From: Magnetococcus sp. PR-3
GTDB taxonomy: Bacteria; Pseudomonadota; Magnetococcia; Magnetococcales; Magnetococcaceae
Assembly: GCF_036689865.1 (NCBI RefSeq)
Contig: NZ_JBAHUQ010000034.1
Location: 1 to 64,000 of the forward strand
Direction: 5' to 3'
Length of the DNA: 64,000 nucleotides
Positions 8,736 to 17,613 of the stretch are shown here, piece after piece. The notes under the pieces are model-generated. The model was not told the origin of the DNA. It saw only the letters and a list, made by a program, of their open reading frames with translations, and did no database searches. Position 1 is the stretch's first letter. The number at the start of each line of letters is the position of its first letter. A program made the translations under genes and the position numbers.

Positions 8736-9980
8736 TCAGGGGACCCGTTTCAGCACCAGTGTTGCGTTGGTACCACCAAATCCAAATGAGTTGGAGAGTG
8801 CAGCCTCTACCTGTTCCTGGCGTGCTGTGTGGGGTACATAGTCCAGATCACATTCAGGATCAGGATCATCCAAGTTAATGGTCGGGGGAATAACCCCTTC
8901 ATGCAGTGCTTTGGCGGTAAAGATGGCTTCAATACCACCCGCAGCCCCCAGAAGGTGCCCGGTCATGGATTTGGTCGAAGAGACCATGACTTTTTTGGCT
9001 TCGCTTTCACCAAAGATTTTCTTCACAGCTTTGGTCTCAATGATATCCCCTTGAGGGGTTGAGGTACCGTGGGCATTGATATACCCGATCTGCTGAGGAT
9101 CAATTTGGGCATCTTTTAGAGCAGCTGTCATGCAGCGGGCCGCGCCATCACCACTGGGGTGTGGAGCCGTAATATGGTGGGCATCTCCTGACATGCCGTA
9201 ACCAATGAGCTCTGCATAAATACGGGCTCCACGCGCCTTGGCGTGCTCATAACTTTCCACAACCACCACACCCGCACCATCGGATTGGACAAAACCATCC
9301 CGGCCGGTATCCCAGGGACGTGAGGCACGGGTGGGATCATCATTACGGGTAGAGAGCGCACGGGCTGCAGCAAAGCCGCCAATACCCAGCTCACAAATGG
9401 CTGCTTCAGCACCACCGGCCACCATGACATCCGCTTCACCACGTTGGATAATACGCATGGCATCGCCAATGGCGTGGGTACCTGTGGCACAAGCTGTCAC
9501 AACCGAATGGTTTGGACCGCGAAGGCCATATTTAATGGCAAGCTGGCCGGAGACCAAGTTGATCAAAGACATCGGGATAAAGAAGGGAGAGATACGACGA
9601 GGGCCCTTCTCTTTCAGCGCAATGGCTTGATTTTGAATGGCGATCAAACCACCAATACCAGAACCAATAATGGCGCCGTAGCGGTAGCTCTCTTCCTCTT
9701 CAGGCTCTTCCAGGCCACTGTCTTCCCAGGCTATCTGTGAAGCCGCCATCCCATAATGGATGAAGCGGTCCATCTTTTTGACCTCTTTTTTGTGAATCCA
9801 CTGTTCCACGTCGAAGTTTTTAATTTCACCGCCAATTTTACAGGCGTAGGCTTCGGTATCGAAGGAGGTCAAAGGTGCAATACCAGACTCACCTGCGATC
9901 AGCTTGGTCCAGGTTTCGTCATTGCCCACACCCAGAGGGGTAACCAGACCAACACCGGTGATGACAACTCTGTGATTCAC
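8736..9980 (-). CDS. fabF: 3-oxoacyl-ACP synthase II
   Basis: FabF condenses malonyl-ACP with acyl-ACP in fatty-acid elongation. The 414-residue protein has the Cys-His-His triad of the family: Cys in [10 protein letters not shown], His in [11 protein letters not shown] and His in [13 protein letters not shown]. The glycine-rich end [10 protein letters not shown] is typical. The start is a GTG at 9980 with AAGGG upstream. It follows acpP, from which it is separated by a strong hairpin. Confidence 0.96.
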   Translation of the reverse strand: MNHRVVITGVGLVTPLGVGNDETWTKLIAGESGIAPLTSFDTEAYACKIGGEIKNFDVEQWIHKKEVKKMDRFIHYGMAASQIAWEDSGLEEPEEEESYRYGAIIGSGIGGLIAIQNQAIALKEKGPRRISPFFIPMSLINLVSGQLAIKYGLRGPNHSVVTACATGTHAIGDAMRIIQRGEADVMVAGGAEAAICELGIGGFAAARALSTRNDDPTRASRPWDTGRDGFVQSDGAGVVVVESYEHAKARGARIYAELIGYGMSGDAHHITAPHPSGDGAARCMTAALKDAQIDPQQIGYINAHGTSTPQGDIIETKAVKKIFGESEAKKVMVSSTKSMTGHLLGAAGGIEAIFTAKALHEGVIPPTINLDDPDPECDLDYVPHTARQEQVEAALSNSFGFGGTNATLVLKRVP

Positions 9981-10087
9981 GGAGCGAACCCTTTCGACAG
10001 CTTCCTAAAAGCCAATTCTCAACCTTTGAGCAGACTTTTTAGGGAAGGTTAATGCAATAAATCAATACGCTACAAGATGGAACGGCA

Positions 10088-10122
10088 CACGGCGTCCTGC
10101 ACAATAAGAACAGGACGCCGTG
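10088..10122 (-). repeat. 12-bp hairpin between acpP and fabF
   Basis: CACGGCGTCCTG (10088-10099) and CAGGACGCCGTG (10111-10122) are perfect inverted repeats with an 11-base loop. On the minus strand the hairpin lies 65 bases after the acpP stop codon and about 107 bases before fabF. The following bases are not T-rich, so it is more likely an mRNA-stabilising or processing structure, or a weak attenuator, than a full terminator. Confidence 0.6.
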
Positions 10123-10187
10123 GCTATGGTCACCGTATGGGTTGAGTATGTGATCCTAGGAAATCCACACCTCTCCCAAAACGGATC

Positions 10188-10424
10188 TTATTCCATGTTC
10201 TCGCCAATGTACTTAATGGCGTCATTCACCGAGGCGATTTTCTCGGCGGTTTCGTCGGGGATCTCGCAGCCGAACTCTTCTTCGAAAGCCATTACCAGCT
10301 CTACGTTATCCAGGGAGTCAGCACCCAGGTCTTCGACAAACTTGGCGTCGTCGGTCACTTTGTCCAGGTCAACACCCATTTGCTCTGCAACGATCTTTTT
10401 GACACGTTCCGCGATATCACTCAT
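10188..10424 (-). CDS. acpP: Acyl carrier protein
   Basis: AcpP carries the growing acyl chain on a 4'-phosphopantetheine arm. The 78-residue acidic protein contains the modification motif [18 protein letters not shown], where the Ser of DSL is the attachment site. GAGGA precedes the ATG. It is flanked by longer non-coding gaps (207 bases to fabF, 220 bases to fabG) than other genes in the operon, with inverted repeats in both, consistent with the usual need for far more AcpP than its neighbours. Confidence 0.97.
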   Translation of the reverse strand: MSDIAERVKKIVAEQMGVDLDKVTDDAKFVEDLGADSLDNVELVMAFEEEFGCEIPDETAEKIASVNDAIKYIGENME

Positions 10425-10565
10425 CGGTTCGCTTCCTCTGTTGTTCTTAAAGAAAGGTGATGGATAGATACGGTAGCTTTTTAAAAAGTATACCGCTTAT
10501 CCCCTCCAGATTGTTTTATATAGCACAGCCGCCCCCCCACTAGCACGGGGAAATAGCTTTTTACT

Positions 10566-10631
10566 GCCCTTTTTCGAAGCAAATGCTCGAATAGCCGGAA
10601 TCTCCGCCTACCAAAGCTTTATAAAAAGGGC
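10566..10631 (-). repeat. 9-bp inverted repeat between fabG and acpP
   Basis: GCCCTTTTT (10566-10574) and AAAAAGGGC (10623-10631) are perfect inverted repeats enclosing 48 bases. They sit in the fabG-acpP gap and could fold in the transcript. There is no terminal T-run, so the role (processing, stability or none) is unknown. Confidence 0.35.
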
Positions 10632-10644
10632 AATGACCACTTAA

Positions 10645-11379
10645 TCACATATACATGCCACCATTGACATGTATGGTTTCCCCTGTGATATAGCGGGCTT
10701 CATCTGAGGCCAAAAAGCCAATGGCTGAGGCAATGTCATCAACACTACCCATGGCGCCCATGGGGATCTGCCCCAAGATGGCTTCTTGAGCCTTTTCATT
10801 CAGCTTTTCCGTCATTGCCGTCTGGATGAACCCGGGCGCGACACAGTTGACGGTAATGCCTCGGCTAGCCACCTCTTTAGCCAAGGATTTGCTAAAACCA
10901 ACCAGTCCTGCTTTGGCCGCCGTATAGTTGGTTTGTCCAGCATTACCACTAAAACCAACCACCGAGGTCACATTGACAATGCGACCATAGCGGGTCTTCA
11001 TCATGGTACGAATAACACGCTTGGATAGCTTAAAAACACTACTTAGGTTAAGTGCGATGACCTGATCCCACTCATCATCCTTCATACGCATGAACAGGTT
11101 GTCACGGGTAATGCCGGCATTGTTGACCAGAATATCGACACCACCGAAGCTCTCCTGGGCAAAGGCCACCAGTTTATCTAGATCTTCATCCACGCCAATA
11201 TTGGCCGCAATCCCCTCGGCCACGCCACCATCAGCACGGATGGCCTCTAGTGTCTCTTCAATTTTCTCAGTTCGGGTACCGGTGACGACCACACGACACC
11301 CGCGTTTGGCTAACAGCTTGGCCGCTTCCTGACCGATCCCTGCGGTAGAGCCGGTAACGATTGCAACGCGATCACTCAT
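10645..11379 (-). CDS. fabG: 3-oxoacyl-ACP reductase
   Basis: FabG reduces 3-oxoacyl-ACP with NADPH. The 244-residue short-chain dehydrogenase has the cofactor motif TGSTAGIGQEA, the NNAG motif (LVNNAGITRD) and the catalytic Ser-Tyr-Lys (Ser in VTSVVGFSGN, YTAAK). It ends in HVNGGMYM, the typical FabG C-terminus. I chose the ATG at 11379, 8 bases after AGGA; the ATG two codons earlier is too close to it. The resulting length equals the usual 244. Confidence 0.95.
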   Translation of the reverse strand: MSDRVAIVTGSTAGIGQEAAKLLAKRGCRVVVTGTRTEKIEETLEAIRADGGVAEGIAANIGVDEDLDKLVAFAQESFGGVDILVNNAGITRDNLFMRMKDDEWDQVIALNLSSVFKLSKRVIRTMMKTRYGRIVNVTSVVGFSGNAGQTNYTAAKAGLVGFSKSLAKEVASRGITVNCVAPGFIQTAMTEKLNEKAQEAILGQIPMGAMGSVDDIASAIGFLASDEARYITGETIHVNGGMYM

Positions 11380-11410
11380 CTTCATGTTCCTTTAAAGCGA
11401 TGACAGAAAG

Positions 11411-12349
11411 TTAACCCAAATCAGCCAGGGAAGTGAGGTCGTCGGGTCCATTGATGGTAACCCCTTTAACGCCTTTATCAATTCTGCGCAGCATGCCGGT
11501 TAGAACCTTGCCTGTTCCAATCTCCACAAAGGTATCGACCCCTTGGGCGATCATGGCGCGAATGGAGTCTTCCCAGCGAACCGAGCCACATACTTGCTCA
11601 ACCAACTGTTTGCGTACCATCTCTGCATCGGTGGTCACCGCGGCGTTGACGTTGGCAACCAGGGGAATGGTGAGATTATTCATTGTGGTTTTGGCGAGAG
11701 CCGCTTCCATGGCATCGGCTGCAGGCTGCATTAAAGGGCAATGGAAAGGGGCAGATACAGGTAGCATGACACAGCGCTTGGCCCCCTTTTCCTTGGCGAG
11801 AACCACCGCACGTTCAACCGCTGCTTTGTCACCAGAAATCACAATTTGTGAGGGATTGTTGTAGTTGGCCGGTACGCAGGCTTTGCCCAGCTCTTCACGG
11901 GCGGCTTGGCACACTTCCTCGACTACTGCAGCATCCATATTCAGCATAGCGGCCATGGCCCCAACACCAACCGGAACCGCTTTTTGCATCGCGTCCCCAC
12001 GCAGGCGGGTCAAACGCACCGCATCCGCAAAAGAGAGCCCACCGGCCGCACAGATCGCCGCATATTCCCCTAAAGAGTGCCCAGCGACAAATGCGGGCTG
12101 AATGTCACTATGTTTGCGGACCAAGGTATAGGCTGCCATCGCCGTAACGACGAGAGCAGGCTGAGTATTACGGGTCAGGGTTAGCTCCTCCTCTGGCCCG
12201 TTGAACATTAATCCCGTTAGATCATCCCCAAGCGCAGCATTGGCCTGTTCAAAAAGATCTGCACAGTCGCCATCAGCCTCTTTGAGCTGTTGTCCCATGC
12301 CGACAGCCTGGGAACCTTGGCCTGGAAAAAGAAACGCAACCTTACCCAT
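11411..12349 (-). CDS. fabD: Malonyl-CoA:ACP transacylase
   Basis: FabD moves malonyl from CoA to AcpP. The 312-residue protein has FPGQGSQ near the start, the nucleophile in GHSLGEYAA and the catalytic His in APFHCPLM. I chose the ATG at 12349 because AGGAGG lies 10 bases upstream and MGKVAFLFPGQGSQ matches family N-termini; the frame is open 29 codons further. plsX and fabH, which precede fabD in E. coli, are absent here, so fabD appears to be the first gene of this operon. Confidence 0.95.
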   Translation of the reverse strand: MGKVAFLFPGQGSQAVGMGQQLKEADGDCADLFEQANAALGDDLTGLMFNGPEEELTLTRNTQPALVVTAMAAYTLVRKHSDIQPAFVAGHSLGEYAAICAAGGLSFADAVRLTRLRGDAMQKAVPVGVGAMAAMLNMDAAVVEEVCQAAREELGKACVPANYNNPSQIVISGDKAAVERAVVLAKEKGAKRCVMLPVSAPFHCPLMQPAADAMEAALAKTTMNNLTIPLVANVNAAVTTDAEMVRKQLVEQVCGSVRWEDSIRAMIAQGVDTFVEIGTGKVLTGMLRRIDKGVKGVTINGPDDLTSLADLG

Positions 12350-12461
12350 CAGCCCATATCCTCCTAAAAACAGGCGGCATGACGGTGTCAGCAGCCTGCA
12401 TCCGTTATAAAAAAGGGAGTCCCTATCTTGAAGCAAAGCCTCTGCAAGGTCCAGGAGTTAT

Positions 12462-12511
12462 AGGTGTAAAAACAGTTAAGCGGCTTGAAACTCAGGGTCT
12501 CAAGCCGCTTA
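12462..12511 (-). terminator. Terminator-like hairpin upstream of fabD
   Basis: TAAGCGGCTTGA (12477-12488) and TCAAGCCGCTTA (12500-12511) form a perfect 12-bp stem with an 11-base loop. On the minus strand the stem is followed after a few bases by TTTTT (about 12464-12468). It lies 31 bases past the stop of the preceding small gene and probably ends that transcript before fabD. Confidence 0.6.
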
Positions 12512-12541
12512 GCAGAAAAACCATAATATTCGGGTTTTCTA

Positions 12542-12907
12542 TCAGGTCTGTCCAGCTTCCATTTTTAAAAAGGCAAAGGCTGCAAAAGCGCGAGACTCGG
12601 CCTCACTTTCAAACTCAGGTGTCGCATGGTGTGCACCATCTTCAGGCCACCACTCTACATGGCATTGACGTCCACCATCCTGACGCCCATGACCTTCGAC
12701 ATGGCAAGCAATGCGTACGGGTGCCGACTCCTCCAGCAGCATCCAGGCACGATCCATGGCAACTTGAGCTTCCCCAATATCGGTGCAATAACGTGGAATG
12801 GATGTGCCGCTACGGTTATCGCCTAATACCGATGCGAGCAGTTCATCTTTTGCGCGAGACTCGGGCTGAGCCTGCCATTGGTTGAATAGTCTTTCGACAA
12901 CGTTCAT
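12542..12907 (-). CDS. Small hypothetical protein, possible ABA-sandwich fold
   Basis: This 121-residue soluble protein has no signal or membrane segment. The middle IPRYCTDIGEAQVAMDRAW and the end ESRAFAAFAFLK, with a Trp-containing beta segment (CHVEWWPED) between them, have the layout of small phage ABA-sandwich-type domain proteins; this is a weak resemblance and the function is unknown. I chose the ATG at 12907 with GGGGAGG 5 bases upstream; a GTG 24 bases earlier is less likely. Terminator-like hairpins lie on both sides (12462-12511 and 13037-13066), so it is probably transcribed alone. Confidence 0.65.
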   Translation of the reverse strand: MNVVERLFNQWQAQPESRAKDELLASVLGDNRSGTSIPRYCTDIGEAQVAMDRAWMLLEESAPVRIACHVEGHGRQDGGRQCHVEWWPEDGAHHATPEFESEAESRAFAAFAFLKMEAGQT

Positions 12908-13036
12908 CACAGCCTCCCCATTGCTACCCACCCATCATGACGTACATAAGGGTATGTATGTTCAATCTTTATCAAGATTAGACTGTTTCTGAATCAAAAA
13001 GATCAATGACGGCCATTTTTTTGAGTGTCTATACAT

Positions 13037-13066
13037 AAAAAAAGCCGCCAAACGGCGGCTTTTTTA
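13037..13066. terminator. Bidirectional Rho-independent terminator
   Basis: GCCGCC (13044-13049) and GGCGGC (13054-13059) form a stem with an AAAC loop, flanked by seven A before and six T after. It reads as a terminator on both strands. It lies 17 bases past the NYN gene on the minus strand. Confidence 0.85.
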
Positions 13067-13082
13067 TCGATCACACCTCAGT

Positions 13083-13670
13083 TTAAGGCATGCTTGGTGC
13101 GCCACCCTGCTGTCCTTGGGAGGGGTCCCGCTGGAGGTGTTCTTTAATGCGGTTCAGCTCAATGAAGTAGTCAGCCTGACGGCGTAACTCATCGGCAATC
13201 ATGGGGGGTTGCGTCATTAAGGAGCTGATGACGGTTACAACTTTACCCTGATCTTGAGCAACCTCAACCACACTACGGAAGTCCCCATCACCTGAGAACA
13301 GAACCGCGTGATCGTAGTAAGGGGCCAGTTTCATCATATCAACGGCAATTTCGATATCCATATTGCCTTTGGTACGCTTGTGGCCGGTTACGGGGTCCAC
13401 ATACTCTTTGATGGGCTTGGTTACGACGGAGTAGCCGTTATAGGCCAGCCAGTCAACCAAAGGACGGATGGGAGAGTACTCCTGGTCGTCACCCAGCGCT
13501 GTAAAGTAGTAGGCTCTGACCAGATTGGCCTGAGACCGGAAGTAGCGCAGTAGCTTTTTGTAATCGAAATCAAAACCGAGGGAGCGGATGGCTGCATAGA
13601 GGTTAGAGCCATCGATAAAGACCATTACCCGCTCGTTTTGGCGGAAAATCTGATCGTAAGCGTTACTCAT
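13083..13670 (-). CDS. NYN-domain (LabA/DUF88) PIN-like protein
   Basis: This 195-residue protein belongs to the NYN superfamily, whose PIN-like fold binds a metal through conserved Asp residues and in several members cuts RNA. Visible acidic motifs are VFIDGSNLY, KGNMDIEIAVDMM and LFSGDGDF. The last 25 residues are a disordered Gln/Gly/Pro tail. Some relatives (LabA) act in circadian control in cyanobacteria, but no specific role can be assigned here. It is a single-gene unit: a terminator follows, and the upstream gap 13671-13930 contains a perfect TATAAT on the minus strand (13776-13781) with only a poor -35 element. Confidence 0.85.
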   Translation of the reverse strand: MSNAYDQIFRQNERVMVFIDGSNLYAAIRSLGFDFDYKKLLRYFRSQANLVRAYYFTALGDDQEYSPIRPLVDWLAYNGYSVVTKPIKEYVDPVTGHKRTKGNMDIEIAVDMMKLAPYYDHAVLFSGDGDFRSVVEVAQDQGKVVTVISSLMTQPPMIADELRRQADYFIELNRIKEHLQRDPSQGQQGGAPSMP

Positions 13671-13930
13671 GGGAAGATCCTGAACCGTAAAAACAGAATG
13701 GTTTAAGCTCTATAACCGCTGTTGAGGCGTTAACAGTGTTACCAGAGCCGTAAAATCGCGATATGACCCGACTTTATTATAAATAAAAAAAAGAAGAACC
13801 TGTCGCGGATAAATGTAAGATTGACTGTAACACTAGGGGATGCGGACCGTAAAGTCACGTGAAACTTTTCGATAGGTTACGTCTATTTTTAGATGACAAT
13901 TTTAAGATTTGGAGAGGGGAAGGAAAAAGT

Positions 13931-14005
13931 TGGAGCGGGAGAAGGGATTTGAACCCTCGACATCGACCTTGGCAAGGTCGCGCTCTACCCCTGAGCTACT
14001 CCCGC
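13931..14005 (-). tRNA. tRNA-Gly (GCC)
   Basis: The minus strand folds into a complete cloverleaf of 75 bases including an encoded CCA. It has acceptor stem GCGGGAG/CTCCCGC, anticodon stem CGACC/GGTCG with loop TTGCCAA (anticodon GCC), and T arm GAGGG-TTCAAAT-CCCTT. The discriminator base is U. It is identical over its full length to the copy at 14116-14190. Confidence 0.97.
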
Positions 14006-14032
14006 ATGCACTTTTTTTAGACTTGGTATAGC

Positions 14033-14109
14033 TGGAGGCCGGGGTGGGATTCGAACCCACGAATAAAGGTTTTGCAGACCTCAGCGTTAGACCACTTCGC
14101 CACCCGGCC
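14033..14109 (-). tRNA. tRNA-Cys (GCA)
   Basis: A 77-base cloverleaf on the minus strand with encoded CCA. It has acceptor stem GGCCGGG/CCCGGCC, anticodon GCA in loop CTGCAAA, T arm GTGGG-TTCGAAT-CCCAC, and discriminator U73, the main identity base of tRNA-Cys. It lies between two identical tRNA-Gly genes with gaps of 27 and 6 bases, so the three are probably processed from one transcript. Confidence 0.97.
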
Positions 14110-14115
14110 GAAAAA

Positions 14116-14190
14116 TGGAGCGGGAGAAGGGATTTGAACCCTCGACATCGACCTTGGCAAGGTCGCGCTCTACCCCTGAGCTACTCCCGC
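14116..14190 (-). tRNA. tRNA-Gly (GCC), second copy
   Basis: This 75-base tRNA with encoded CCA is identical to that at 13931-14005. It is the first tRNA after pgsA on the minus strand. E. coli has uvrC-pgsA-glyW-cysT-leuZ in this position; here the third tRNA is a repeat of tRNA-Gly instead of tRNA-Leu. Confidence 0.97.
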
Positions 14191-14391
14191 ATACCTACTG
14201 TGATTTCGGCACTCACATCGATGATTGATTATTTGTGATCATCCCTGGTTAGGAACTGTTTAATCACTCAATCCGTCATCGGGTGGAGGGGAATATAAGA
14301 GATCCCCCCTACCGGGTCAAGACCTTTTTAACGAAACCGTTAAAAAAAATGAAAGCTGCCGTGACAAGACCCAAAAAACTAAAACAAAGAT

Positions 14392-14937
14392 TCAGCTTGC
14401 CCCTTCCATGATATGGGGCCAAACACTACGGATATAAAGATAGGCGGACCAGACAGCCAAAATAGCAGAGCTATAGAGGAGTATTTGCCCCAGGTTATGT
14501 AAGGCAATACCAAAAAAGGCATCGTGGAGCAGTAAAAGGGTGATACCACTCATCTGAATGGCGGTTTTCCATTTGCCCACCCAAGAGACAGGTACGCCAC
14601 TGCCTTTGCCAGCCATGAACTCCCGGAGTGCCATAATGACAATTTCACGGGCCACCAAGATGAGTACCGCCACCATATGCGCGCGCTGTTCAGCCAAAAG
14701 AATGATCAGTGCGGCAATGACCAACAGCTTATCGGCAACGGGATCAAGAAACTTGCCAAAGGAGGTCATCTCCCCCCGACTACGGGCTAGATACCCATCC
14801 AGCCAATCGGTTAAAGAGGCAAGGATGAAGAGAGCCGTTGACGTAAGATGCCCTTGATCACCAGGCAGGTAGACCGAGGCGATAAAAAAGGGAATTAAGA
14901 CAACACGAGAGACCGTTAATTTATTCGGTAGATTCAT
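14392..14937 (-). CDS. pgsA: CDP-diacylglycerol-glycerol-3-phosphate 3-phosphatidyltransferase
   Basis: PgsA makes phosphatidylglycerol phosphate in the inner membrane. The 181-residue, multi-pass protein carries the CDP-alcohol phosphotransferase signature DG-x2-AR-x8-G-x3-D-x3-D, seen as DGYLARSRGEMTSFGKFLDP followed by VAD. It lies 11 bases after uvrC, so the two are one operon, and the tRNA cluster follows about 200 bases downstream. Confidence 0.94.
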   Translation of the reverse strand: MNLPNKLTVSRVVLIPFFIASVYLPGDQGHLTSTALFILASLTDWLDGYLARSRGEMTSFGKFLDPVADKLLVIAALIILLAEQRAHMVAVLILVAREIVIMALREFMAGKGSGVPVSWVGKWKTAIQMSGITLLLLHDAFFGIALHNLGQILLYSSAILAVWSAYLYIRSVWPHIMEGAS

Positions 14938-14948
14938 AAGATCCGTAT

Positions 14949-16799
14949 TCAGCCAGATGTCTCATCCAGGGCATCCATAATGGTGCGGGCTAGATGGGTA
15001 GAAAAACCGGGTAGTGCAGCGATCTCCTCTTGTGAGGCTTCACGTACCCCTTTGACGGAACCAAACTGTTTAATGAGTACCTTCTTACGGCTGGGGCCGA
15101 CACCCGCAATACCATCGAGTAGTGATCGTGTCTGGCGTTTCCCCCGTCGGTTACGATGAAAGCCAATAACAAAACGGTGTGCTTCATCCCTAACCACCTG
15201 CAAAAAGTGCAACAGTGGTGAATCCTCAGGCAGTATAAGCGGATTGCTTTGAGCGGGCAAGAAAAGCCGCTCCTGTCCGGCGTTACGTTCAGGACCTTTG
15301 GCGATGGCTGTAAAAAGAACCCCATCAATCTGCAGATCTTCGACCACTTTTAACGCCGCGTTCAGTTGAGCAATACCGCCATCCAGCAGCACAATATCTG
15401 GCCAACGCCCCTCCCCCTCTTTGAGACGTTTGAAGCGACGGGTAAGGACAGCAATCATACGGGCTGTATCATCTGGGGCGCCAGACTCTTCCAGATTAAA
15501 TTTACGATACTGGTTTTTTTCAAATCCCTCAGGACCAAACACCACCATGGCACCAACGGCATTGCTGTCCTGCATGTGGGAGTTATCGTAAATTTCAATA
15601 CGCTGAGGAGGTTCCGAAAGATTAAATATCTCTTGCAAACCCTCCAGCTGATCCCGAACATGATCTCGGCTGGACTGGTACTGTTTTAAAGCTTGCTGTG
15701 CATTTTCCTGGGCCATCTCCAGCAAACGGCGACGCTCCCCCCGTTGAGGGTGCAATAACTTGACCCGTTTACCCAATCGCTCACTTAAAGCCTCCTCCAG
15801 CATCTCTTGTTCCAAGGGGAGATACTCAAGGAGGATCTCCGGTGGAGGCGGTTTATCCAGATAAAACTGGCTGACAAAAGCTTGAAGGATAATGGTCGGG
15901 TCCTCCTCCTCACCTTTATCCAAAAAGAAGGCTCGGTTGCCTAAATTGATGCCTGCCCTGATAAAAAAGACTTGAACGATCGCCTTCTTCACCCCCACGG
16001 AGACACTCATGACATCCAGGTCAACCTCACCGGTTAAGTTTAACCGGCGACGCTCCTGGACATGTTCAATGCCATTAATACGGTCACGTAGTCTGGCGGC
16101 CCCTTCAAAATCCCGATCTTGAGCAGCCTGCCACATATCCTCTTTAAGGGCTTTAACCAGCTGTTTATCTTTGCCTTCCAAAAACAGGCTGACCTGATCC
16201 ACCATTTTTCCATAGTTGGCCAAGGATATTCGATCACAACACGGTCCACCACAACGGTGAATCTGATATTGCAAGCAGGGCCGTGTGCGGTGGTTAAACT
16301 GACTATCCTCACACTGGCGAACAGGAAAGATCTTCTGTAGCCATTTTAAGGTATCTCTAACCGCATGGGTCGAAGGATAAGGGCCAAAAAAACGTCCTGG
16401 AATTTTGCGATCACCGCGATAGAGTGCCAGCGCAGGATAATCATGCTGGGTGCTTAGGTGCAGGTAGGGGTAGGACTTGTTATCCTTAAAGACAACATTG
16501 TAGCGGGGTTGGTGGGCTTTAATCAGGTTAGCTTCCAGCACCAAAGCATCATTTTCCGTCGCTGTTACGGTAAACTCCAGCCGCTGAATCTGCTTAACCA
16601 TCACAATGGTTTTGGGGCTATGTCCACTCTGACGGCTAAAGTAGCTGCTCACCCGCTTGCGTAGTGCTTTGGCCTTACCCACATAAAGCAGCTGATCTTC
16701 ACCATCATAAAAACGGTAAACACCTGGCTTAAGAGGGAGCTGTTTAACAACCCGCTTTAAGCGATCCAACCGCTCCTCTTCACACGCCTTTTCAGCCAC
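14949..16799 (-). CDS. uvrC: UvrABC excinuclease subunit C
   Basis: UvrC makes both incisions in nucleotide excision repair. The 616-residue protein has an N-terminal GIY-YIG nuclease domain (GVYRFYDG...LLYVGKAKALRKRVSSYF), a UVR segment near 210-240 that contacts UvrB, an RNase H-like endonuclease domain (IEIYDNSHMQ, LLDGGIAQL, KGPERNAGQE) and C-terminal helix-hairpin-helix motifs (LLDGIAGVGPSRKKVL). I chose the GTG at 16799, which overlaps the stop of lgt (GTGGCTGA) and has AGGGA about 9 bases upstream. A longer frame to 16850 would lie inside lgt. Confidence 0.94.
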   Translation of the reverse strand: MAEKACEEERLDRLKRVVKQLPLKPGVYRFYDGEDQLLYVGKAKALRKRVSSYFSRQSGHSPKTIVMVKQIQRLEFTVTATENDALVLEANLIKAHQPRYNVVFKDNKSYPYLHLSTQHDYPALALYRGDRKIPGRFFGPYPSTHAVRDTLKWLQKIFPVRQCEDSQFNHRTRPCLQYQIHRCGGPCCDRISLANYGKMVDQVSLFLEGKDKQLVKALKEDMWQAAQDRDFEGAARLRDRINGIEHVQERRRLNLTGEVDLDVMSVSVGVKKAIVQVFFIRAGINLGNRAFFLDKGEEEDPTIILQAFVSQFYLDKPPPPEILLEYLPLEQEMLEEALSERLGKRVKLLHPQRGERRRLLEMAQENAQQALKQYQSSRDHVRDQLEGLQEIFNLSEPPQRIEIYDNSHMQDSNAVGAMVVFGPEGFEKNQYRKFNLEESGAPDDTARMIAVLTRRFKRLKEGEGRWPDIVLLDGGIAQLNAALKVVEDLQIDGVLFTAIAKGPERNAGQERLFLPAQSNPLILPEDSPLLHFLQVVRDEAHRFVIGFHRNRRGKRQTRSLLDGIAGVGPSRKKVLIKQFGSVKGVREASQEEIAALPGFSTHLARTIMDALDETSG

Positions 16800-17613
16800 T
16801 GTTGGCTTTCCCTGAAGGTTCGGCTTGTCCTGGCAACCCTGGAGCCGCATGGGGGCGGAACATCAACCAGCCTCCGAGTACCAGTAGGGGTAAGGTTAAC
16901 CATTGCCCCATGGATAAGCCCAGGGTAAGAAGGCCCAGGTGGGCGTCGGGTTCTCGCACAAATTCCACCAAAAAGCGGGAGAGACCATACCCCACCATAA
17001 AAGCTCCGAGAAGAAATCCACTGGAACGGGTTTTTCGTGCAAGCCAGTTCAAGACAATAAAAAGGACCACGCCTTCTAAGAAAGCCTCATAGAGCTGACT
17101 GGGATGGCGGGCATAGGGCCCTGCCCCGGGAAAGACCATCGCCCATGGCAGGTCTGATATACGTCCCCATAGCTCCCCATTGATGAAATTACCAATACGT
17201 CCAAAGAGCAGCCCCAACGGCACGATGGGAAACACCAAATCAGCCAGTGTTAAACAGGGAATGTTGGTTTTACGTGAGTAGAGCAGACAAGCGGTTACAC
17301 CGCCGAGCAATCCACCATGAAAAGACATGCCCCCTTCCCAGATGCGAAGCATGGCCAACGGGTCCGAAATAAAATAGTCAAAGTTGTAGAACAGTACATA
17401 GCCAAAGCGCCCCCCAAGAACCAAGCCCAGCAGGGTGTAGACCATGATATCCCCTAAATGATCCACACTCAGTTCAGGCATAACACGTTGTGCACGACGC
17501 TTTAGGAGTGGCCACCCAACGATAAAGGAGAGGGTATACATCATGCCATACCAGCGGATAGCCAGCGGGCCGACTTCGAACATGATGGGATCGATTTGGG
17601 GAAAGCTGATCAT
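16792..17613 (-). CDS. lgt: Prolipoprotein diacylglyceryl transferase
   Basis: Lgt adds diacylglycerol to the lipobox cysteine of prelipoproteins, using phosphatidylglycerol, in the inner membrane. The 273-residue protein has about seven membrane segments and the signature GRIGNFINGELWGR, with the conserved Arg, Asn and Glu; HGG (SFHGGLLGG) is also present. Its start overlaps the pheA stop (ATGA) and its end overlaps uvrC. The product could act on the lipoproteins encoded at 760 and 57659. Confidence 0.95.
   Translation of the reverse strand: MISFPQIDPIMFEVGPLAIRWYGMMYTLSFIVGWPLLKRRAQRVMPELSVDHLGDIMVYTLLGLVLGGRFGYVLFYNFDYFISDPLAMLRIWEGGMSFHGGLLGGVTACLLYSRKTNIPCLTLADLVFPIVPLGLLFGRIGNFINGELWGRISDLPWAMVFPGAGPYARHPSQLYEAFLEGVVLFIVLNWLARKTRSSGFLLGAFMVGYGLSRFLVEFVREPDAHLGLLTLGLSMGQWLTLPLLVLGGWLMFRPHAAPGLPGQAEPSGKANSG

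Noticed and set aside
14044-14238. Plus-strand frame of 64 codons with MGFEPTNKGFADLSVRPLRH-like sequence
   Set aside because: It is the antisense of the tRNA-Cys and tRNA-Gly genes. Such frames are a well-known false annotation over tRNAs.
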